Program-made: the position numbers and the translations under genes
Assembly: GCA_030063045.1 (NCBI GenBank)
Contig: JAQSEB010000142.1
Coordinates: forward strand, 124,001 to 188,000
Direction of reading: 5' to 3'
DNA length: 64,000 nucleotides
DNA from: Pratylenchus scribneri
Taxonomy: Eukaryota; Nematoda; Chromadorea; Rhabditida; Pratylenchidae
In this document: positions 12,078 to 24,900 of the stretch, piece after piece
How the letters are laid out: each line of letters starts with the position of its first letter
Numbering within the stretch: position 1 is the first letter of the stretch
Notes under the pieces: model-generated
Told to the model about the DNA's origin: nothing
The model's database searches: none
Seen by the model: only the letters and a program-made list of their open reading frames with translations

Positions 12078-13339
12078 TTTATTTTTATAAATTGCTCAAA
12101 TTTTATAAATAATCGATCTCTCTAATTCAAAAAATAAATTTATATTTATTTGCTTTCTAATAATTAGAAAAATATTTTTTTTTGATATCCAAATAATCAG
12201 TTGAGGTCGACTAATTAGAACTTAAAATTATATAATTGTGGGAATTTGGAATTAATAATTTAATAAAAATTTAATGGGATAGGAGATAAATACGTAGGTT
12301 TTGAAGATATATTTGACGTTTTGACTCAAATTAATTACTGGAAATAATTTAATTAGAAATTAAATTTTCCCATCAAAATACTAAACTTTATTGGTAAGTG
12401 CGAATAACAGTAAATTTTTTCCAAGAATATATTTGAAAAATTTCCCACATATATTTTTTTTAATTTAAACTATTTCTTCGAATTAAAATTTCTACTTTCG
12501 CATGATCCCTAAGGGAAGTTTTTTGTCACTCGAGAAAAGCAGTCTATTTGGAACTTCCCTATTTTCCGCAACTTAATAAGGAAACAATTTTACTCTCAAA
12601 TTAAAGGGAAACTGGATACTTATTAGTTATAAAAATTTGTTATTTAATTTTCTTTTATAGTTTTATACTTAAAAATCGAATTTTTTGTCCACCAATTATA
12701 CAAAAACTCCAAAAATTGTTTATTCATTTTAAATAAGTACTATATAAATTTAGTTAAAATTTATCGCATCCAATTGAAAAGTCGCACCTTACTCGAGTCG
12801 AGTGTACCCTTTGCCAATTTCGTTCATCTAAAGATAATTTCAACAAAATTAATTATCTCATTCATGTCAGCTTCCTTCAAAATCAAATTAATTATAATAG
12901 TTGGTAAAATAAGGGCAATAAGGAAAGCAAATTTATGTTGTGGGCGAATACCACAAAATTCAATTATTAGTATCATAAAATTGATTCCTCCATAGTCCAT
13001 ACCCTGCGGATTTGATTATTTGCCACAAATTTTCCTTTATTTTCACAAACAAATTTCTTGAGGCTAAATTTTGACAAATCTTTTCTTCATTTACTTACTA
13101 TAAATTTCCCCTTTCCCTTTGCGTGTCTCCCTTGATTTTTTTTGGTTGCCTTGGAATTTGTTGTTTAATTTTCCAAGTTTCTAAGAATCGCGCGCTAATT
13201 ATGCCATTTTTCTGTTCTCCCACCAAATTGTCTATACAATCTGAAAAATATAAAATTTGTGTTTTAATTTTTTAATTGGTTCCACCAATACCCAATTAAT
13301 TTTTTATTCGGAATTAATTTCCTAATATTTCCATCCTTT

Positions 13340-16300
13340 ATGGAGATGGTACAATCCGGTTCGTGGTATTCCCTCTTCCAATATGCCCTCATTTTGTTCA
13401 TCTCAATTGCCTCCGCCCTCATCATTTGTTTTGCCCTTCACCTTCTTTGGATGCTTAAAAAACAAAGAAATTTTGAATGTTCGCCATCTTTACTTGGTCA
13501 GTTTAAAACATTTTATTTTATAGGATTTTAATTATTTTTTAGCATTCCCTAATTTTATTTGACAAATAGATGATTGAAAGAAAATCAGAATTCTTTCCGG
13601 AATGAAAATCAGAATTATTTATGGAATAAAAATCAGAATTCTTTCCGAAATGAAAATCAGAATTCTTTCCGGAATGAAAATCAGAATTATTTCCGGAATA
13701 AAAATCAGAATTATTTTCGGAATAAAAATCAGAATTCTTTCCGAAATGAAAATCAGAATTCTTTCCGGAATGAAAATCAGAATTATTTACGGAATAAAAA
13801 TCAGAATTCTTTCCGAAATGAAAATCAGAATTCTTTCCGGAATGAAAATCAGAATTCTTTCCGGAATGAAAATCAGAATTCTTTCCGAAATGAAAATCAG
13901 AATTCTTTCCGGAATGAAAATCAGAATTCTTTCCGGAATGAAAATCAGAATTCTTTCCGGAATGAAAATCAGAATTCTTTCCGGAATGAAAATCAGAATT
14001 CTTTCCGGAATGAAAATCAGAATTCTCTCCGGAATGAAAATCAGAATTCATTTGGAATGAAAATCAGAATTTTTCCGAAATAAAAATCAGAATTCTTTCC
14101 GGAATGAAAATCAGAATTCTTACCGAAATGAAATCAGAATTCTTTCCGGAATGAAAATCAGAATTCTTTCCGGAATGAAAATCAGAATTCTCTCCGGAAT
14201 GAAAATCAGAATTCTTTCCGGAATGAATATCAGAATTCTTTCCGGAATGAAAATCAGAATTCTTTCCGGAATGAAAATCAGAACTCTTTCCGGAATGAAA
14301 ATCAGAACTCTTTCCGGAGTGAAAATCAGAATTCTTTCCGGAATTTAAAAATTTATTTATTACACAAAATTAAAATATTCATTTCAATAAATTTTCAGTT
14401 TACCTCATCTCACTTTTGCTCTGCTGTTTGGCCCTATTTGCCCAATATTGCATTTTACTCCTCTTCCAAATAATGCCCTCCCTACCTGATATCAGTCCAA
14501 CTCAATTGATTTTCTGGTCCGGCCTATTTCCCGGCTCTTTAATTCCAGCCACGCCTATTTCCGTTCTTTTTCTCTCGCTTGATCGGCTTCTCATCGTCCT
14601 TCTACCTTCGCTATATATGCGCAAATTGACCAAATTTGGATTGGCTGCCACCAGCGGTGCCGCCGTTTTCGGCTTATTCGCCATGAATTTTGGTGTTAAT
14701 TTATCGCAAAAGCCAACAAAGGAAGTGCCCGGTTTGTTTTTGACTATTCTTTTTAATTTTTTTGTTCGCTTAAAATTCAATATTCATCTATTTTATGATT
14801 TAACAATGAAATTTATCCAAAAATCACATTAATTTAATTTACTCAAAAATTTTTGCGTTGAAATTCGTCACGTTTGAGAAAATAATTTTTTGATTTTATG
14901 TAATCTGCCACCAGCAGATTTTGATTTTTGAACACTGATGGATAGTCCAAAATTTTACAAAATATGTAGCCAATAGCCACCGGGCTTTCTAAAAGTTAGT
15001 CTAAATCTTATGTTCAACATAATCATCTTATTATGCCTAAAGAAGCCATCAATAAAAATGCCAAATTAACAAAGAAGAAAAGTTTTCGAAAATGAAGATG
15101 ACTGCCTAATAGAATAGTAGATGCTAATAAGACCTAAGACGGCAATGTAAAGAGGACCCTAGAGCTTTGTTTGATAACCACCATCCACCCAATTCTCAAA
15201 ACTTTCTGTATAGGAAATACTCATTCCTCAGGGCATTTAAATTCTGGAGATAACTTAAAAATATGATTTTGATGGATTATTTAATCATCGCCTTAGAAAA
15301 TTATATAGCCTTTTTTACTTTCCCACTTTTAAGAGTGCATATCCTTCGGCTGTCTCACTTCCGATGCCTCTCGTCTCATTTATGCCGTCAATCGTTTGGC
15401 CGTGGCACTGCCGAATTTTCTCATGGGCTCCGCTTTCCTATTTGTCCTTTTTGCCTACCGTCGTCGAATTGAGAAAAATTCGGGGTCAAGTAATGCGAAT
15501 CGATCGCGAAAAATGGTACAAAATTCCAATATTAATAAATTTACTTAAAATTATATTTTAGGGTGATCTTCTGGCACTTTGGGTGGTCATTTTTGAATTT
15601 ACGCTCGATTTACTTCCAAATTTGGTGAATTTCGTGCTGACTACATTTTTGGGTATCAATGTTTCGGTTTATGTTGGCGCATTCCGTTCGATTTCATACT
15701 CATTTTGTGCGATATGCTCGGCACTGGCTCACACTGCCATCCTTTGGCGAATTTTTTCGACAAGTTAGTTTAAGGGAAAATAAGTTGAAATTAAATGGAA
15801 TACAGAAAATTTCTAAATTTTTTTATCGAATTTTAGAATCAAAAATTTAAATAAAAATTTCTATAAAATTTTTTGCACATCGAGTATAAATTATAATGGC
15901 AAATTGTTTTTAAGCTCTTTTAATAATTTATGTCTCACTCTTCTATGAATTTTAAACCCTTTTTAATCTCAGAGATTAAATTTATATTTAAGCATCTCTG
16001 AAACGACTCTAGTCGGTACTTGTAAAGTTTGTATCCCCTTTTTGGGTCACCTTGGAAAAAGTGAGGAAAAAGTGAAGGGTCCCGTCCCCCCTTTGGTATT
16101 AGGGCTAGGGTTTGGGTTTAGGATAGATTTGAGATGATTTTTACATCATCTTAATCCAATCCTTAACATATCCCTAAATGACCCCAACCATAAACCAGAT
16201 GACCCATAGGGGGGACCAAGCACTTTTCAAAAAAGGGATCCAAACTTAAGTACCCTCTAGTCTTGGTGTATATGTGACCGAAAATTAAAAAGTGAGAATT

Positions 16301-16792
16301 CCCGAGTCGAAATAAATTTGAAAAATGTAGCACAGAGCCACAGAGATGAATAGATAAACATAAAAATAACCAGATGAAAAATGTATCAATTTCATCCATA
16401 TTAATAATTAATTAGCTAAAAATAAATTTAAAATTTTTTATCTACCAGAGTTTTTTGTGCCTTAAATTTTTGGGAAAGTTTTTTTTCCTAAATTTAGAAT
16501 TTAGGGCGAATTCAAGACAAGAGCAATCTATCAAAAATATAAATTTTATTTTATAACAGAAACTTCAAACACTACAAAAAGTGTTGTTCTTCAAACTGGA
16601 GCTGCAACAAGAATGCAGAATAATAAAAGTGAAGATGGCGAAAGATCAATACGATTATCGGCGCCCAGTCAAACCCGAAGCTATAGTAGTATGGGACGCA
16701 GAAGTAGCATTTTCAATACAGAAAGAAAGCCATCGCCTGCAGCGAGGAATGAGAGAATAAGGAAAATCACATTTGTTGAAACAATTACTTGA
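13340..16792 (+). CDS. Nematode serpentine (7TM) receptor 1, about 368 aa, 5 exons
   Basis: Exons 13340-13496, 14399-14731, 15334-15515, 15562-15763 and 16560-16792 join in phase to 1107 bases. Exon 1 gives TM1. Exon 2 gives TM2 to TM4, with LSLDRLLIVLLP after TM3 in the place of the DRY motif. Exon 3 gives TM5 and the basic loop YRRRIEKNSG. Exon 4 gives TM6 and TM7, and exon 5 a Ser/Arg-rich cytoplasmic tail ending FVETIT. The protein is a G-protein-coupled receptor of a nematode chemoreceptor type, Srsx-like by the DRLL motif; the subfamily is uncertain and the ligand unknown. Intron 1 holds a 24-bp array and intron 4 a foldback element. AATAAA occurs at 16829 and 16839. The first exon is duplicated at 11228. 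Confidence 0.85.
13580..14346. repeat. 24-bp satellite array 5 (intron 1 of receptor 1)
   Basis: About 32 units. The first part mixes variant units (TTATTT, AATAAAAATC), and the last part, from about 14090, matches array 4 including its shortened unit. It ends 52 bases before exon 2. Confidence 0.95.
14732..15333. other. Intron 2 of receptor 1
   Basis: About 600 bases of AT-rich intron with no repeat array and no further exon recognised. Confidence 0.5.
16006..16261. mobile_element. Imperfect palindromic element in receptor 1 intron 4
   Basis: CTCTAGTCGGTACTTG...TATCCCC on the left is mirrored by GGGATCCAAACTTAAGTACC...CTAGT on the right. The interior shares GACCCATAGGGGGGACC with the GC-rich element at about 9404. 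Exact ends were not fixed. Confidence 0.5.
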
Positions 16793-16915
16793 TAAAGCAT
16801 AATTGAAAATTGAACAATTCATAAGTCTAATAAAATTGAATAAAATGTGAATAATAATAAGTATTTGAATTCTAATTAAATAAAAGGAAGTATCAAGTTA
16901 TTTATAAGATACGCA

Positions 16916-18129
16916 TTTTAGCATAGGGTTGGACCCCGGCGCCCGGGGAAGGATTTTCGGGGACGGGGAATTGCGGGGAGTCAAGCTTCGGGGACGGGGA
17001 CGGGGAGAGCTTCGCGGGGAGGGGAACGGGGACGGGGACGGGGACCCCGAAATTTCGGGGAATTTGCCTTTTTGAAAAAAAATTTTTTTTTCATCTTTCA
17101 AAAAAATTTTTTATTTCTAAAATTTTTCTGATTGTTTAATAAATAAATAAATTGCATAAAATTGGATGATTTTTAAATATTTTATAACAAAAGACGGACC
17201 ATTTCTTCATCCGAAATTTGTTCCAAAATAGGCTCATCATCCAATCATGGCTCCATTTCTTTGGTTTTTTTCCACCAAAAATTATTCGAAATTAAATTTG
17301 CCTTCGCCAACAGCAAATTTTTAACTGTGATTGTATGGAGCCAGAATTGTTGAAAAAATTTTTAGCCCAAATAGCCGCGCAGCGAAAAATTAGACCAAAA
17401 TTTGGCCATGCAAGTAAAAAATTGGAAGAAAAATGGCCAAACAAACATCATCAATTTTTTAAAGAAATTTTTAAAAATATGGCATTTATAAGGCAAATTA
17501 AAAATTAGGCAAAAAAATAAAACAATTCCTCGAAAATATATTGCAAATTCCATAAAAATTTGGTAAGTATTTTGGTAACTCTGGTCTCCTATTCCCTTTG
17601 CCTTTTCTTGGTTAAAGATAAAATTTGGCATTATCTTACCAAGATGGCAAAATAAGACAAAACGGATAACTGTTTTCGAATTCTCTGACTTCGATTACCC
17701 CTGAGCACAAATATGTGAATGAAAAGGGAAATTAAAAATTTTTTATTAAAAATGGGAAGAACGAACTCTGTATATGCTGTACTATCTATTAACATTAACC
17801 AGCTTACTCTTTTAAAATTATATAGGAAATATTTTTAATAAAATTAGGAATTTGAGTGAAAAAAAATTAAAAGAAGATTATTTTTCCTTAAAAATAACAA
17901 TTTTCATACACGAAAATAGAGAAAAAAAAATGATTTTTTAGTTGAATTTCTTTAAAAAAATTTCCCCGAAATTTCGGGGTCCCCGGCCGGGGAGAAGCTC
18001 CACGGGGAGGGATTCGGGGACGGGGAATATTCATTTTCGGGGACGGGGACGAGGGACGGGGGCAAAAAAGCCCGGGGACGGGGGGGGAACGGGGACGGGG
18101 AGGGGACGGGGGCCAACCCTATTTTAGCA
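16916..18129. mobile_element. Non-autonomous hAT-like element with GC-rich ends (1198 bp) plus 8-bp target duplication
   Basis: Terminal inverted repeats TAGGGTTGG (16924-16932) and CCAACCCTA (18113-18121) lie between direct repeats TTTTAGCA at 16916-16923 and 18122-18129. Each end has about 150 bases of GGGGACGGGGA-type sequence. The AT-rich interior contains a module (GCCGCGCAGCGAAAAATTAG, from 17372) that is repeated in the element at 41040-41441. It also has a segment (17560-17660) related to the palindromic element at 51061-51684. No transposase is visible. Confidence 0.85.
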
Positions 18130-18938
18130 GTGAATAATTTTTTTGCATATAATTTATTCATTTTTCATATTTAAATTTTACATTTAATATTGGTAATTGA
18201 TTAATACAGGAATTTATTAATTCTTTTCTTGGTTTTGCTAATTTTGGGAATCTCAACTATTAGGAAATCCAGTGGATTAGAATAGGCTCAATAGATTTGG
18301 CATGGTCGATTTAATCTATTAAACTAGAATTATTGATACGAAAAAAGATCTGAGCAAAATATATTAAACCAAAAACTGATTTTTAAAGGAATTGCTTTTC
18401 AGAACGAGGTCATATCATTTTTGATCATAAACTGTTTGATATTTAATGGATTTTTAAATAAGGTTTTGTTTGAAAATGAAATTTCATAGACTAAATAGAT
18501 TGCAGAATAGAATGAACCCATTCTCAAATCAGATCAAGTAAATGTAAAAGTCGAGATTTCTAAAATAAGTAAATAAGCATTTAGATAATTCCGGAAATAA
18601 ATTTCCAATATTCACTGTAAAATATATATGCAAAATAATTATTTAAAAATTATAGTGTCTGGAATCCCTTAAATTAAATTCTTTAGAAGGCAAAAATTAT
18701 AGTGTCTCGAATTCTAATTAAATTCCATAGAAGGAAATTCTGCAAAAATTCAGCCGTGAAAAAGTGCGAATTTTTAAGAAAAGTGAAAGTGGTAATTTAA
18801 TTTTTTATGTAGCGTAATTCGAAAAAGAAATATTATTAAATATTGGGCGTATTTTATAAAAATGCCACATTTTTCCGTCCTCTCATTCTAAAAAATTCTT
18901 ATTTCAAATTCTATTTTCGGCTGGACCCATTGAAAATT
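18130..18938. other. Intergenic spacer before receptor 2
   Basis: AT-rich. No array and no supported exon. The frame of receptor 2 is open upstream to 18843, but its only in-frame ATG is at 18939. Confidence 0.4.
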
Positions 18939-21900
18939 ATGTATTTTACTGTTTTGTACACTTTGCTAGTTCTATCAGATATTATCGGATTGATTCTTTT
19001 TGGCGCTCTCTTCTTCATAACAATAAAACATAGGTTGGTCAAAGGAAGAATTAATTGTAAAAAATTTTCTATTTTTTGAGAACATCAATGCCAAACTCCA
19101 AAGTTCATAAACCCACTTTTTTGGATAAAAATTTTTATTTTTATTTTTTCTTTTGTTTTTGTATTGATAAGTTTTGAGTTCAAGGATTACGAATATATTT
19201 TCTTTCTTAACTCAGAAAAATCCAAACAGTTCAAAAATTGGTATTTGAATCGAAGAAAATAAAGTTAATGGGTGGTCATTTGTCATGCAGAGCCAGAGGG
19301 CAGAGGAGACTAGGAGGAACGAGGAATGACAAAGGAATGGAATATAGAATTTGGAATTTCATATTTGATAATAACTCATTTATATGAATTTAAATTGAAA
19401 TCAGCTCATTTGATTTAACCATATTTGACATTTTTTAAATCAAAATTTAAAAAAATAAATCTTTTGGTTTTCGTAGTCCATTTAAATGGGTTCAATTTCT
19501 AAAACCAAAATTCAAAAACCCTTTAATAAATAATTTTTTTTAAAGTGTATACCAAATATTGCTTCTAGGCTTAAAATATCCTTAATTTTCCATCTAAAAA
19601 TTCAATTCTACAGAAAATTGCACAGTACTTGCCATTTGTTTATTGGTCTCTTCTCCTTGTTCAGCTTCTTTTCCAAATTGTCCACTTTTGTTCCGTATTT
19701 GTTTCATATAATCCCTGATTTGCATCAAAACTGCTCCAACATTGGTTTATGGCTTCAATTTTTGCCAGTTTGTTTACGTTATGGTGTCCATCCAATGATG
19801 TTTTTGATTGGGGTGGACAGACTGCTTAGTGTTTTCTTCCCAATTTGGTAATTCTTAATTTTGTAAATTGAATAAATCCGGAAATTTATTCCGAATTTCG
19901 GAAAGAATTCTGATTTTTATTCATGAAAGAATTCAAATAATTCTGATTTTCGTTCCGGTAAGAATTCTGATTTTCATTCCGGAAAGAATTCTGATTTTCA
20001 TTCTGGAAACTGTTCTGATTTTCATTCCGGAAAGAATTCTGATTTTCATTCCGGAAAGAATTCTGATTTTCATTCCGGAAAGAATTCTGATTTTCATTCC
20101 TGAAGGAATTCTGATTTTCATTCCTGAATGAATTCTGATTTTCAGTCCGGAAAGAATTCTGATTTTCATTCCGGAAAGAATTCTGATTTTCATTCTGGAA
20201 AGAATTCTGATTTTCATTCCGGAATGAATTCTGATTTTCATTCCGGAAAGAATTCTGATTTTCATTCCGGAAAGAATTCTGATTTTCATTCCTGAAGGAA
20301 TTCTGATTTTCATTCCTGAATGAATTCTGATTTTCAGTCCGGAAAGAATTCTGATTTTCATTCCGGAAAGAATTCTGATTTTCATTCTGGAAAGTGTTCT
20401 GATTTTCATTCCGGAAAGTGTTCTGATTTTCATTCCGGAAATAATTCTGATTTTCATTCCGGAAAGAATTCTGATTTTCATTAAGGAAAGTGTTCTGATT
20501 TTCATTCCGGAAAGTGTTCTGATTTTCATTCTGGAAAGAATTCTGATTTTCATTCCGGAAAGAATTCTGATTTTCATTCCGGAAAGAATTCTGATTTTCA
20601 TTCCGGAAGGAATTCTGATTTTCATTCCGGAAAGAATTCTGATTTTCATTCCTGAATGAATTCTGATTTTCATTCCGGAAAGAATTCTGATTTTCATTCC
20701 GGAAAGAATTCTGATTTTCATTCCGGAATGAATTCTGATTTTCATTCCGGAAAGAATTCTGATTTTCATTCCGGAAGGAATTCTGATTTTCATTCCGGAA
20801 AGAATTCTGATTTTCATTAAGGAAAGAATTCTGATTTTCATTCCGGAAGGAATTCTGATTTTCATTCCGGAAAGAATTCTGATTTTCATTTCTGAATGAA
20901 TTCTGATTTTCAGTCCGGAAAGAATTCTGATTTTCATTCCGGAAAGAATTCTGATTTTCATTCTGGAAAGTGTTCTGATTTTCATTCCGGAATGAATTCT
21001 GATTTTCATTCCGGAAAGAATTCTGATTTTCATTCCGGAAGGAATTCTGATTTTCATTCCGGAAGGAATTCTGATTTTCATTCCGGAAGGAATTCTGATT
21101 TTCATTCCGGAAAGAATTCTGATTTTCATTAAGGAAAGTGTTCTGATTTTCATTCCGGAAAGTGTTCTGATTTTCATTCTGGAAAGAATTCTGATTTTCA
21201 TTCCGGAAAGAATTCTGATTTTCATTCCGGAAAGAATTCTGATTTTCATTCCGGAAGTAATTCTGATTTTCATTCCGGAAAGAATTCTGATTTTCATTCC
21301 TGAATGAATTCTGATTTTCATTCCGGAAAGAATTCTGATTTTCATTCCGGAAAGAATTCTGATTTTCATTCCGGAAAGAATTCTGATTTTCATTCCGGAA
21401 GGAATTCTGATTTTCATTCCGGAAAGAATTCTGATTTTCATTCCTGAATGAATTCTGATTTTCATTCCGGAAAGAATTCTGATTTTCATTCCGGAAAGAA
21501 TTCTGATTTTCATTCCAGAAAGAATTCTGATTTTCATTCCGGAAGGAATTCTGATTTTCATTCCGGAAAGAATTCTGATTTTCATTCCTGAATGAATTCT
21601 GATTTTCATTCCGGAAAGAATTCTGATTTTCATTCCGGAAAGAATTCTGATTTTCATTCCGGAAAGAATTCTGATTTTCATTCCGGAATGAATTCTGATT
21701 TTCATTCCGGAAAGAATTCTGATTTTCATTCTGGAAACAATTCTGATTTTCATTCCGGAAAGAATTCTGATTTTCATTCCGGAAAGAATTCTGATTTTCA
21801 TTCCGGAAGGAATTCTGATTTTCATTCCGGAAAGAATTCTGATTTTCATTCCTGAATGAATTCTGATTTTCATTCCGGAAAGAATTCTGATTTTCATTCC

Positions 21901-24900
21901 GGAAAGAATTCTGATTTTCATTCCGGAATGAATTCTGATTTTCATTCCGGAAAGAATTCTGATTTTCATTCCGGAAGGAATTCTGATTTTCATTCCGGAA
22001 AGAATTCTGATTTTCATTAAGGAAAGAATTCTGATTTTCATTCCGGAAGGAATTCTGATTTTCATTCCGGAAAGAATTCTGATTTTCATTAAGGAAAGTG
22101 TTCTGATTTTCATTCCGGAAAGAATTCTGATTTTCATTCCGGAAAGAATTCTGATTTTCATTCCGGAAAGAATTCTGATTTTCATTCCGGAAAGAATTCT
22201 GATTTTCATTCCGGAAAGAATTCTGATTTTCATTCCGGAAAGAATTCTGATTTTCATTCTGGAAAGAATTCTGATTTTCATTTCGGAAAGAATTCTGATT
22301 TTCATTCCGGAAAGAATTCTGATTTTCATTCCGGAAAGAATTCTGATTTTCATTCCGGAAAGAATTCTGATTTTCATTTCGGAAAGAATTCTGATTTTCA
22401 TTCCGGAAAGAATTCTGATTTTCATTTCGGAAAGAATTCTGATTTTCATTCCGGAAAGAATTCTGATTTTCATTCCGGAAAGAATTCTGATTTTCATTTC
22501 GGAAAGAATTCTGATTTTCATTCCGGAAAGAATTCTGATTTTCATTTCGGAAAGAATTCTGATTTTCATTCCGGAAAGAATTCTGATTTTCATTTCGGAA
22601 AGAATTCTGATTTTCATTCCGGAAAGAATTCTGATTTTCATTCCGGAAAGAATTCTGATTTTCATTCCGGAAAGAATTCTGATTTTCATTTCGGAAAGAA
22701 TTCTGATTTTCATTCCGGAAAGAATTCTGATTTTCATTTCGGAAAGAATTCTGATTTTCATTCCGGAAAGAATTCTGATTTTCATTTCGGAAAGAATTCT
22801 GATTTTCATTCCGGAAAGAATTCTGATTTTCATTCCGGAAAGAATTCTGATTTTCATTTCGGAAAGAATTCTGATTTTCATTCCGGAAAGAATTCTGATT
22901 TTCATTTCGGAAAGAATTCTGATTTTCATTCCGGAAAGAATTCTGATTTTCATTTCGGAAAGAATTCTGATTTTCATTCCGGAAAGAATTCTGATTTTCA
23001 TTCCGGAAAGAATTCTGATTTTCATTCCGGAAAGAATTCTGATTTTCATTTCGGAAAGAATTCTGATTTTCATTCCGGAAAGAATTCTGATTTTCATTTC
23101 GGAAAGAATTCTGATTTTCATTCCGGAAAGAATTCTGATTTTCATTCCGGAAAGAATTCTGATTTTCATTCCGGAAAGAATTCTGATTTTCATTTCGGAA
23201 AGAATTCTGATTTTCATTCCGGAAAGAATTCTGATTTTCATTTCGGAAAGAATTCTGATTTTCATTCCGGAAAGAATTCTGATTTTCATTCCGGAAAGAA
23301 TTCTGATTTTCATTTCGGAAAGAATTCTGATTTTCATTCCGGAAAGAATTCTGATTTTCATTTCGGAAAGAATTCTGATTTTCATTCCGGAAAGAATTCT
23401 GATTTTCATTCCGGAAAGAATTCTGATTTTCATTCCGGAAAGAATTCTGATTTTCATTCCGGAAAGAATTCTGATTTTCATTCCGGAAAGAATTCTGATT
23501 TTCATTCCGGAAAGAATTCTGATTTTCATTCCGGAAAGAATTCTGATTTTCATTCCGGAAAGAATTCTGATTTTCATTCCGGAAAGAATTCTGATTTTCA
23601 TTTCGGAAAGAATTCTGATTTTCATTCCGGAAAGAATTCTGATTTTCATTCCGGAAAGAATTCTGATTTTCATTCCGGAAAGAATTCTGATTTTCATTCC
23701 GGAAGGAATTCTGATTTTCATTCCGGAAAGAATTCTGATTTTCATTCCTGAATGAATTCTGATTTTCAGTCCGGAAAGAATTCTGATTTTCATTCCGGAA
23801 AGAATTCTGATTTTCATTCCAGAAAGAATTCTGATTTTCATTCCGGAAGGAATTCTGATTTTCATTCCGGAAAGAATTCTGATTTTCATTCCTGAATGAA
23901 TTCTGATTTTCATTCCGGAAAGAATTCTGATTTTCATTCCGGAAAGAATTCTGATTTTCATTCCGGAAAGAATTCTGATTTTCATTCCGGAATGAATTCT
24001 GATTTTCATTCCGGAAAGAATTCTGATTTTCATTCTGGAAACAATTCTGATTTTCATTCCGGAAAGAATTCTGATTTTCATTCCGGAAAGAATTCTGATT
24101 TTCATTCCGGAAGGAATTCTGATTTTCATTCCGGAAAGAATTCTGATTTTCATTCCTGAATGAATTCTGATTTTCATTCCGGAAAGAATTCTGATTTTCA
24201 TTCCGGAAAGAATTCTGATTTTCATTCCGGAATGAATTCTGATTTTCATTCCGGAAAGAATTCTGATTTTCATTCCGGAAGGAATTCTGATTTTCATTCC
24301 GGAAAGAATTCTGATTTTCATTAAGGAAAGAATTCTGATTTTCATTCCGGAAGGAATTCTGATTTTCATTCCGGAAAGAATTCTGATTTTCATTAAGGAA
24401 AGTGTTCTGATTTTCATTCCGGAAAGAATTCTGATTTTCATTCCGGAAAGAATTCTGATTTTCATTCCGGAAAGAATTCTGATTTTCATTCCGGAAAGAA
24501 TTCTGATTTTCATTCCGGAAAGAATTCTGATTTTCATTTCGGAAAGAATTCTGATTTTCATTCCGGAAAGATTCTGATTTTTGTTCTAGTTATAATTCTA
24601 ATTTTTATTCTCGAATTATTTTGATTTTCATTTTCTATAAATGTTTTCTGATTGAATTGAAAAATTCCAAAAATATTTTCATTAAAAAATTACATAATTT
24701 AAAGGTACTCAACAAGAGAAAACAAATTTTATCTTCCTTCAATACTTTCTATTCCTGCAATATTCCTAACATATATGATATTTATTGTTGCCAAAGATAT
24801 TAAAACACAAACAAATATGTAAGTTTATTAATCAATTTTAAGAAATATAAATATTTCACGAATTTAGCGAAATTTTCTTCAGCCGATTCAGTGAACGTAA

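Larger units (their letters stand above)
9713..13612. repeat. Tandem segmental duplication, unit about 2.1 kb
   Basis: 9713-11500 recurs at about 11845-13612 (offset 2112-2133). Each unit holds exons 3-4 of the small membrane protein gene, a spacer, and the first exon of the receptor gene, and is bounded by 24-bp arrays. About 600 bases, 10909-11500 versus 13021-13612, look identical, while the remainder has many substitutions and small indels. Confidence 0.92.

Noticed and set aside
19933..24561. A 1542-codon minus-strand open frame of MKIRILSG repeats, and similar long frames in all 24-bp arrays
   Set aside because: A 24-bp unit is a multiple of three and lacks stops in several frames on both strands, so long frames arise automatically. 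Three different peptides (IPERILIF, MKIRILSG, NSDFHSGK) are equally open. There is no unique flanking coding sequence, and the array lies in an intron.
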